A stretch of 9,984 nt of DNA from an uncultured Campylobacter sp. (GTDB lineage: Bacteria; Campylobacterota; Campylobacteria; Campylobacterales; Campylobacteraceae). Below are positions 5,004-9,984 of this stretch, one piece after another. Position numbers and translations under genes: made by a program. A model generated the notes under the pieces. It was given only the letters and a program-made list of their open reading frames with translations. It was not told where the DNA came from and made no database searches. Positions within the stretch are counted from its first letter, which is position 1. Every line of letters starts with the position of its first letter. The stretch is from positions 1-9,984 of the forward strand of contig NZ_CALIBB010000029.1 in assembly GCF_938045595.1 (NCBI RefSeq), in the 5' to 3' direction.

Positions 5004-6698
5004 ATGAAAGAAATTAGCGGATCGCAGATGATCGTGGAGGCGTTGCGGCAGGAGGGGGTCGAGGTGGTTTTCGGCTACCCGGGCGGCGCGGCGCTGAACA
5101 TATACGATGAAATTTACAAACAAAAATACTTCAGACATATTTTGGTGCGCCATGAGCAGGCCGCGGCGATGGCTGCGGACGGATACGCGCGTGCTAGCGG
5201 CAAGGTCGGCGTGGCCGTCGTCACGAGCGGACCGGGTTTTACGAACGCGCTTACGGGGCTTGCTACGGCGTATAGCGACAGCATCCCGATCGTGCTTATC
5301 AGCGGGCAGGTGGCGACCTCGCTTATCGGCACCGACGCCTTTCAAGAGATCGATGCGATCGGAATTTCGCGCCCTTGCGTCAAGCACAACTATCTAGTTA
5401 AAACGATCGAAGAGCTGCCCAGAATTTTAAAAGAAGCTTTCTATATCGCTCGCAGTGGCAGACCGGGGCCCGTGCACGTTGATATTCCCAAAGACGTAAC
5501 GGCGAAGCTTGGCGTTTTTGAATATCCTAGCGAAATCAAGATGCAGACTTACAAGCCGAATTATAGGGGTAACGCTAAACAGATCAAAAAAGCCGTCGAG
5601 CTAATCGCAAGCTGCAAAAAGCCTATCCTCTACATCGGCGGCGGCGTTATCAGCGCGGGCGCAAGCGAGCTGGTGCGCGAGCTTAGCGAGTTTGCGCAGA
5701 TCCCTGTCGTTGAAACCCTTATGGCGCTGGGGGCTATGCGAAGCGATGATAAAAACCGCCTCGGCATGGTAGGAATGCATGGCAGCTACGCCGCAAATAT
5801 GGCGCTTAGCGAGTCAGATCTGATAATCTGCTTGGGCGCGAGATTTGACGATCGCGTCACGGGCAAACTTAGCGAATTCGGCAAAAACGCAAAGATCATC
5901 CACGTCGATATCGATCCTAGCTCGATCTCAAAGATCATAAACGCGGATTATCCGATCGTGGGCGATGTGAAATCGGTGTTAGAGGAGATGCTGCCGCGCA
6001 TTAAAAGCGAGGTCAGCCCTCAAAATTTCGAGCAGTGGCGCGAGCTCATCCGCAAATACGATGAAATTCACCCGCTTAAATTTAACGACAGCGATGAAAT
6101 TTTAAAGCCGCAGTGGGTTATCCAAAGTACCGCAAAAATAGCGGGTGAGGACGCTATCATCGCTACGGACGTGGGTCAGCATCAGATGTGGGTCGCGCAG
6201 TTCTATCCGTTTTGCAAGCCGCGCACTCTGCTAAGTAGCGGCGGGCAGGGCACGATGGGATACGGCCTGCCCGCGGCATTGGGCGCGAAGGTCTATGCCG
6301 GGGATAGACCCGTTATAAATTTTAGCGGCGACGGCTCGATTTTGATGAATATCCAAGAGCTGATGACTGCGAGCGCGAGCGGCCTAAACGTCGTAAATAT
6401 CGTATTAAACAACAATTTCTTAGGCATGGTGCGGCAGTGGCAGAGCCTATTTTACGGGCAGCGTTTCTCATCGACCGATCTTAGCTCGCAGCCCGATTTC
6501 GTAAAAATTGCGGGGGGCTTCGGCGGCGTGGGCTTTAGCGTTAGCACCAAAGCGGAATTTGAGGATGCGCTGAAGCAGGCTCTTGCGAGCAAAAAGGTAA
6601 GCGTCATCGAGGCTAAGATCGATCGCTTCGAAAACGTCTGGCCGATGGTGCCCGCAGGCGGCGCGCTTTATAATATGATTTTTGAGCAGGAGTCGTAG
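5004..6698 (+). CDS. ilvB: Acetolactate synthase, large catalytic subunit
   Basis: Condenses two pyruvates to 2-acetolactate, or pyruvate with 2-oxobutyrate to 2-aceto-2-hydroxybutyrate: the first common step to valine, leucine and isoleucine. The 564-residue length is normal. Domains: N-terminal TPP-binding (about 1-165) with VFGYPGGAALNIYD (22-35) and the catalytic Glu51 in VRHEQAAAMAADGYARASG; central domain (about 190-325) with CLGARFDDRVTGK (276-288); C-terminal TPP-binding (about 370-545) with the metal/diphosphate motif GDGS (442-445) through NNN (469-471), and MVRQWQ (475-480). AHAS rather than a plain pyruvate oxidase is supported by the small subunit immediately downstream. The ATG follows TAGGATGG and sits about 27 bases after the predicted transcription start. 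First gene of ilvB-ilvH-lpxD; in Campylobacter it is often called ilvI. Confidence 0.97.
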   Translation: MKEISGSQMIVEALRQEGVEVVFGYPGGAALNIYDEIYKQKYFRHILVRHEQAAAMAADGYARASGKVGVAVVTSGPGFTNALTGLATAYSDSIPIVLISGQVATSLIGTDAFQEIDAIGISRPCVKHNYLVKTIEELPRILKEAFYIARSGRPGPVHVDIPKDVTAKLGVFEYPSEIKMQTYKPNYRGNAKQIKKAVELIASCKKPILYIGGGVISAGASELVRELSEFAQIPVVETLMALGAMRSDDKNRLGMVGMHGSYAANMALSESDLIICLGARFDDRVTGKLSEFGKNAKIIHVDIDPSSISKIINADYPIVGDVKSVLEEMLPRIKSEVSPQNFEQWRELIRKYDEIHPLKFNDSDEILKPQWVIQSTAKIAGEDAIIATDVGQHQMWVAQFYPFCKPRTLLSSGGQGTMGYGLPAALGAKVYAGDRPVINFSGDGSILMNIQELMTASASGLNVVNIVLNNNFLGMVRQWQSLFYGQRFSSTDLSSQPDFVKIAGGFGGVGFSVSTKAEFEDALKQALASKKVSVIEAKIDRFENVWPMVPAGGALYNMIFEQES

Positions 6699-6699
6699 G

Positions 6700-7170
6700 A
6701 TGAATAGCATAAGAAGAATAATCTCGGTCGTCGTTACTGATGAGCACGGCGTTTTGTCGCGGATCTCGGGGCTTTTTGCGGGGCGCGGCTATAATATCGA
6801 CAGCCTCACCGTCGCACCGATCCCAAATACCGGTCTATCGCGCCTTAGCATCGTCACTTCGGGCGACGAGCGCGTCATAGAGCAGATCACTAAGCAGCTT
6901 CATAAACTGATCCCCGTCTACAAGGTCATCGAGGATGCAAAATTCGTCGAAAAGGAGATGGTTTTGGTAAAGATCGCGCTGGGTGAAAATTTAGCGGGGC
7001 TTGACGCTGTTTTAAAAGCCTACAACGGCAGCATCGCAAACAGCGACGACAGCAAGATCGTCATCATGGCGTGCGACGACGCAGACCGCATCGACGGATT
7101 TTTAAAGACGATAAAAAAATACAATCCGATCGACGTCGTCCGCGGCGGCAGCGTCGCGCTGGATATGTAA
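6700..7170 (+). CDS. ilvH: Acetolactate synthase, small regulatory subunit
   Basis: Activates the catalytic subunit and makes it sensitive to valine. The 156 residues begin with an ACT domain (about 3-78): RRIISVVVTDEHGVLSRISGLF, then AGRGYNIDSLTVAP, where Asn32 matches the Asn29 involved in valine binding in E. coli IlvH. Feedback inhibition by valine is therefore likely but inferred. Residues 80-156 form the C-terminal ALS small-subunit domain. The frame is open further upstream from a TTG at 6682, but that would overlap ilvB. I chose the ATG at 6700 because AGGAG (6688-6692) sits seven bases before it and only one base separates it from the ilvB stop. The AGGAG lies within the last ilvB codons, so translation is probably coupled, suiting two subunits of one enzyme. 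Confidence 0.96.
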   Translation: MNSIRRIISVVVTDEHGVLSRISGLFAGRGYNIDSLTVAPIPNTGLSRLSIVTSGDERVIEQITKQLHKLIPVYKVIEDAKFVEKEMVLVKIALGENLAGLDAVLKAYNGSIANSDDSKIVIMACDDADRIDGFLKTIKKYNPIDVVRGGSVALDM

Positions 7171-7201
7171 GCGGCGATAAAATTTAATCAAAGGAGCGCA
7201 A

Positions 7202-8152
7202 ATGAAATTATCAAAAATTGCCGAAATTTTAAATATAGAGCTTAGCGGAGCGGACGCGGAGATCACCGCGATAAATTCGCTTCAAAACGCAAGGCAAAGC
7301 GAGCTGAGCTACTGCGATAGCGACAAAAACGAGAAATTTTTATCCGCTACCAAAGCGGCCGCCGTGCTGGTAAAGTGCGGCACCGTAGTCCCAAGCGGCG
7401 TGCGAGCGCTGGAGTGCGAAAATCCGCATCTAGCCTTTGCGATCTTAAGCGCGCATTTTGCTAAGCCGCTCATTCGCAAGGGCGCGCCCGCAAAGATCGC
7501 CGCCAGCGCGCAGATCGGGCAGGGCGTGCATATCGGCGTAAATTCCACAATCGGCGAAAACTGCGTCATTTTAAGCGGCGCGTATATCGGCGATGACGTG
7601 CATATCGGAGACGGCTGCGTGATCCACGCAAACGCCGTCATCTACAATGACACGATCATCGGCGAGCGCTGCATAATCCACGCAAACGCCGTCATCGGAA
7701 GCGACGGCTTCGGCTACGCGCACACCAAAACGGGCGAGCATGTTAAAATTTATCACAACGGCAACGTCGTGCTGCAAGACGAAGTCGAGATCGGCGCGTG
7801 CACGACGATCGATCGCGCGGTATTCGGTTCGACGATCGTTAAGCGGGGTAGCAAGATCGACAATCTCGTTCAGATCGGGCACAACTGCGAGCTCGGGCAA
7901 AACTGCCTCATCGTCTCTCAAGTTGGGCTTGCGGGCTCGACGACGCTCGGACGCAACGTCGTGATGGGCGGACAGAGCGGCAGCGGCGGGCACGTAAGCG
8001 TGGGCGATTTCACTCAGATCGCGGCGCGCGGCGGCATAAGCAAGGATCTAGCGGGCGGCAAAAACTACGCAGGACAGCCTATAATGGAGCTTAGCGAGTG
8101 GTTCAAGCTGCAAGCTAAGATCGTTAGATTTTTTAAAGATAAAAAGCACTAG
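7202..8152 (+). CDS. lpxD: UDP-3-O-(3-hydroxyacyl)glucosamine N-acyltransferase
   Basis: Transfers a 3-hydroxyacyl chain from acyl carrier protein to the 2-amino group of UDP-3-O-acylglucosamine, the third step of lipid A synthesis. The protein has 316 residues. The N-terminal LpxD uridine-binding domain covers about 1-95. A left-handed beta-helix of hexapeptide repeats covers about 98-275, with periodic I/V-G-x-x steps (IGQGVHIGVNSTIGENCVI). The region GSDGFGYAHT (167-176) is a family hallmark, and His227 in VQIGHNC matches the catalytic His239 of the E. coli enzyme. A C-terminal helical tail follows (294-316). The start has AAAGGAGCG five bases upstream. It lies 31 bases after ilvH with no promoter or terminator seen between, so it probably shares the ilv transcript. 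The same gene order occurs in C. jejuni. Confidence 0.97.
   Translation: MKLSKIAEILNIELSGADAEITAINSLQNARQSELSYCDSDKNEKFLSATKAAAVLVKCGTVVPSGVRALECENPHLAFAILSAHFAKPLIRKGAPAKIAASAQIGQGVHIGVNSTIGENCVILSGAYIGDDVHIGDGCVIHANAVIYNDTIIGERCIIHANAVIGSDGFGYAHTKTGEHVKIYHNGNVVLQDEVEIGACTTIDRAVFGSTIVKRGSKIDNLVQIGHNCELGQNCLIVSQVGLAGSTTLGRNVVMGGQSGSGGHVSVGDFTQIAARGGISKDLAGGKNYAGQPIMELSEWFKLQAKIVRFFKDKKH
7622..7696 (+). repeat. Exact 21-bp direct repeat inside lpxD
   Basis: Bases 7622-7642 recur exactly at 7676-7696, a shift of 54 bases or 18 codons. Both copies encode IHANAVI. Eighteen residues is one full turn (three hexapeptides) of the beta-helix, so the repeat follows the protein fold. Identity at the DNA level, including third positions, suggests a fairly recent duplication or gene-conversion event rather than protein-level constraint alone. 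Confidence 0.75.
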
Positions 8153-8271
8153 CCGTTTTGCCTTGGTTGATTAGATCGATTGGCTTGATTTGATCGTTTT
8201 GATCGTTCGCTCTGATCGACTCCTCTAGCTAGCTTAATCTAGCAGGCTCGCGTCGTTTCAGTGAAGTTTGA

Positions 8272-8293
8272 AATCGCCAGGCAGTTGGCGATT
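8272..8293. repeat. Perfect 8-bp hairpin with 6-base loop
   Basis: AATCGCCA (8272-8279) and TGGCGATT (8286-8293) are exact reverse complements around GGCAGT. It lies 120 bases after lpxD; without a following T-run it is not a standard intrinsic terminator, but it could protect the 3' end of the ilvB-ilvH-lpxD transcript or be a binding site. Confidence 0.5.
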
Positions 8294-8327
8294 GTGGAGT
8301 GATTTGCGCTGCGTTCGGTTTTTGCAT

Positions 8328-8339
8328 AGTTTGCAAACT
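8328..8339. repeat. 12-bp perfect palindrome
   Basis: AGTTTGCAAACT is its own reverse complement. Perfect palindromes of this length without a spacer are more typical of a dimeric protein-binding site than of an RNA hairpin. It lies 186 bases upstream of the peptidase-like gene. No regulator gene is present in the window to suggest what might bind. Confidence 0.45.
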
Positions 8340-8372
8340 GCTGCGGCGGTAAATTTTGCCCTTTTATCGGCG

Positions 8373-8429
8373 AAATTCTGCCCGCGCCATTTTTCATCGT
8401 GTGCTTGCTTTGTGGGCGCGGTAGAATTT
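8373..8429. repeat. Long imperfect inverted repeat (about 15 bp arms)
   Basis: The left arm at 8373-8388 and right arm at 8415-8429 pair over about 15 positions with one bulged C (near 8383) and one G-U pair: AAATTCT with AGAATTT, CC with GG, GCGCC with GGCGC. The loop is 26 bases. The left arm also has a near-copy just upstream, AAATTTTGCCC (8351-8361) against AAATTCTGCCC (8373-8383). This is the strongest secondary-structure candidate in the right half of the window. Confidence 0.55.
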
Positions 8430-8524
8430 AATCTACTCGTTTTGAAATACGTTTGCTCGCAGTCATTGCGGCAAAGCTTTACGGGCGCTTTTAAATCAGT
8501 GAAAATTTAATTAAAGGAAAAACA

Positions 8525-9142
8525 ATGATAGAGATGTTTTTATGCTCCTATTTTGCGGGTGCGGCGACGCTTTTTGAGGACTATGCGAGGCAAAATATCC
8601 GCGCTAAAGAGGTGCTTTTTATCCCGACCGCCGCAAACGTCGAGGAGTACCGAGACTACGTGGACGAGGCGAAAGAGGCGTTTGCCAAAATGGGCTTTAC
8701 GGTTCAAATTTTAGACGTTTCCAAAGCGAGCGAGGCCGAAGCGAAGGCGAAGATCGGCGCAGCGCAGGTGCTTTACGTAAGCGGCGGCAACACCTTTTAT
8801 CTTTTGCGCGAGCTTAAAAAGAAGGATCTGGTAGCCCTCATCGCTAGTCGCGTCCGAAGCGGCGAGCTCGTGTATGTGGGCGAGTCGGCGGGCGCTATGA
8901 TCGCAGCTCCCAGCGTGGAGTACGCGAGCGTGATGGACGATGCGGGCGACTACGGGGCCGCGGCGCAAACGGGGCTTGATCTGGTGAAATTTTACCCCGT
9001 GCCGCACTACGGCGAGGAGCCCTTCGTGCAAAGCGCGGCTGAAATTTTAAAAATTTACGGCGGCAAGTTAAAATTGGTGCCGATAAATAACGCCGAAGCG
9101 ATCGCGGTGCACGGCGATAAATTTGAAATTTTGGGGCGGTAA
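8525..9142 (+). CDS. Peptidase E-like protein (family S51, class I glutamine amidotransferase-like fold)
   Basis: Predicted cytoplasmic serine peptidase; characterised S51 enzymes (E. coli PepE) cleave dipeptides with N-terminal aspartate. The 205 residues have no signal peptide. The nucleophile Ser121 sits in the elbow VYVGESAGAMIAAP (117-129), the GxSAGA signature of the family. YVSGGNTFYLLREL (84-97) matches the conserved GG(N)T loop, and His161 in YPVPHYGEE is a good candidate for the catalytic His; an acidic residue at 138-139 may complete the triad. It is slightly shorter than E. coli PepE (229). The ATG follows AAAGGA at 8513-8518; a second ATG three codons in is too far from that site. 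It probably has its own transcription unit, since long spacers lie on both sides. Substrate preference cannot be read from the sequence, so I give no symbol. Confidence 0.85.
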   Translation: MIEMFLCSYFAGAATLFEDYARQNIRAKEVLFIPTAANVEEYRDYVDEAKEAFAKMGFTVQILDVSKASEAEAKAKIGAAQVLYVSGGNTFYLLRELKKKDLVALIASRVRSGELVYVGESAGAMIAAPSVEYASVMDDAGDYGAAAQTGLDLVKFYPVPHYGEEPFVQSAAEILKIYGGKLKLVPINNAEAIAVHGDKFEILGR

Positions 9143-9279
9143 ACTGCAGCGTAAAAGTAAAATTTAGTAATTAAACGTTTCATAAAATTTACGCTTATAT
9201 TTGCGCATAGGGCTGCGAGGTGAAATTTTAACTTAGGTGCAGCGAGTCGCTAACGAATAAATTTAATCAAAGGATCAAA

Positions 9280-9858
9280 ATGAAAATACTACTTATCAAC
9301 GGCGGAGCGCCGTTTAACGGCAAAGGCGGCAAGCTAAGCAAGACACTGCACGAGCTAGCCAAAAAAACACTACAAGCCCTAGGGCACGAAACGCGCGAAA
9401 CCACGATACATGAGGGCTACGATATAGAGGGCGAGGTAGAAAAATTTCTATGGATGGATGCCGTGATCTGGCAGATGCCCGCGTGGTGGATGGGCGAGCC
9501 TTGGCTAGTCAAAAAATACGTGGACGAGGTGTTTATGGGCGGCATAGGCAAGATAGTGGCAAACGACGGGCGACACAGCGCAAATCCAAACGACGGATAC
9601 GGCACCGGCGGGCTGATAAAGGGCAAATCGCACATGCTAAGCGTCACTTGGAATGCGCCGCTTCAGGCATTTAACAAGCCGGGCGATTTTTTCGAGGGCG
9701 TAGGTGTAGATGGCGTTTATCTGCATTTTCATAAAGCCAACGAGTTTTTAGGCACGAAAAGGCTGCCTACTTTTATGTGCAACGACGTCGTTAAAAACCC
9801 GGACGTAGAGCGTTTTATGAGAGATTACGAAGCGCATTTAAAAAAGGTTTTCGGCTAA
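9280..9858 (+). CDS. mdaB: NADPH-dependent quinone reductase, MdaB type
   Basis: Flavodoxin-fold FAD-binding enzyme that reduces quinones by two electrons to quinols, avoiding semiquinone radicals. MdaB of Helicobacter pylori and other epsilonproteobacteria contributes to oxidative stress resistance. The 192-residue length is near that of E. coli MdaB (193). Conserved stretches include the N-terminal ILLINGGAPF (3-12) with the flavin phosphate loop, VIWQMPAWWMGEPWLVKKY (62-80), YGTGGLIKGK (107-116), SVTWNAPLQAF (121-131), GVGVDGVYLHFHKANEFLG (140-158) and LPTFMCNDV (162-170), which follow E. coli MdaB nearly residue for residue. The ATG has AAAGGA (9269-9274) five bases upstream. It lies 137 bases after the peptidase gene and is probably transcribed alone. 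Codon use differs from its neighbours: six of eight Ile are ATA and about half of Leu are CTA, whereas lpxD uses mainly ATC for Ile. This could mean transfer from a related species. Confidence 0.93.
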   Translation: MKILLINGGAPFNGKGGKLSKTLHELAKKTLQALGHETRETTIHEGYDIEGEVEKFLWMDAVIWQMPAWWMGEPWLVKKYVDEVFMGGIGKIVANDGRHSANPNDGYGTGGLIKGKSHMLSVTWNAPLQAFNKPGDFFEGVGVDGVYLHFHKANEFLGTKRLPTFMCNDVVKNPDVERFMRDYEAHLKKVFG

Positions 9859-9984
9859 ATTTAAGCAGACTTTAGCGCAAATTTATAAGCTAGACAGTAG
9901 AAATTTTACCCTGCCCTTTGTGCCGTTAAATTTGATCTAAATTTAAACTCACGCCACGCCGGAGCGTAGAATTTCGCTGTGAAT

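Larger units (their letters stand above)
8153..8524. other. Spacer with several dyad symmetries upstream of the peptidase gene
   Basis: No convincing gene lies in these 372 bases. One frame (8268-8510 +) is open but starts at TTG without a ribosome-binding site and gives a Cys- and Arg-rich translation of no known family. The spacer holds four GATCG words within 45 bases (8174-8218), a small GCTAG/CTAGC hairpin (8228-8243), a hairpin at 8272-8293, a 12-bp palindrome at 8328-8339 and a long imperfect inverted repeat at 8373-8429. The last 40 bases carry the AAATTTAATTAAAGGA leader of the next gene. It could be the remains of a decayed gene or a regulatory/RNA region. Confidence 0.55.

Noticed and set aside
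6682..6699. Six-codon upstream extension of ilvH from a TTG
   Set aside because: It would overlap the end of ilvB and contain the AGGAG site that serves the ATG at 6700; the ATG form matches the family N-terminus.
8268..8510. 80-codon open frame between lpxD and the peptidase gene
   Set aside because: Starts with TTG and no ribosome-binding site, Cys/Arg-rich without family features, and covers strong inverted repeats.
9149..9194. GCGTAAA/TTTACGC inverted repeat between the peptidase gene and mdaB
   Set aside because: Seven-base arms with a 32-base loop in AT-rich DNA can easily arise by chance, and no T-run or promoter feature is linked to it.
9859..9984. Possible gene end on the minus strand at the right edge
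   Set aside because: All three minus frames reach a stop within 126 bases and none gives a recognisable C-terminus, so the stretch cannot be assigned.

Overview
The window looks like chromosomal DNA from a Campylobacter (Campylobacterota). Intergenic DNA is saturated with the self-complementary word AAATTT and with AAATTTTA. Ribosome-binding sites are AAAGGA-type. The order ilvB-ilvH-lpxD matches, from memory, C. jejuni Cj0574-Cj0576, and the pair pta-ackA matches Cj0688-Cj0689. Coding GC is clearly higher than in C. jejuni, which points to the oral, higher-GC campylobacters (for example C. gracilis or the rectus/showae group). The species is inference.

Layout, left to right. At 1-369 (-) is the N-terminal part of an unrecognised membrane protein that runs off the left edge. 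The 528 bases at 370-897 hold no convincing gene but contain a probable terminator for the operon to the right, a G-tract and several hairpins. At 898-3728 (-) is the pta-ackA operon, whose TAATG stop/start overlap suggests translational coupling; it converts acetyl-CoA to acetate plus ATP. Diverging from pta is 3842-4564 (+), an exported protein with a ComEA-like helix-hairpin-helix domain and four polyproline runs. A 439-base AT-rich spacer with inverted repeats follows, ending in the ilvB promoter. Then comes ilvB-ilvH-lpxD (5004-8152, +): both acetolactate synthase subunits, then the third step of lipid A synthesis. A 372-base spacer with several dyad symmetries precedes a peptidase E-like gene (8525-9142, +). 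The window ends with an MdaB-type quinone reductase (9280-9858, +) and 126 bases of non-coding DNA.

Functionally this is mostly core metabolism: overflow acetate/ATP, branched-chain amino acids, outer membrane lipid A and quinone detoxification. I see no mobile element, CRISPR array, tRNA, rRNA or defence cassette. The least ordinary parts are the polyproline HhH protein, an unusual Pta with a long linker and a degenerate N-terminal domain, and the structured spacers. No wholly new multi-gene system is visible here.
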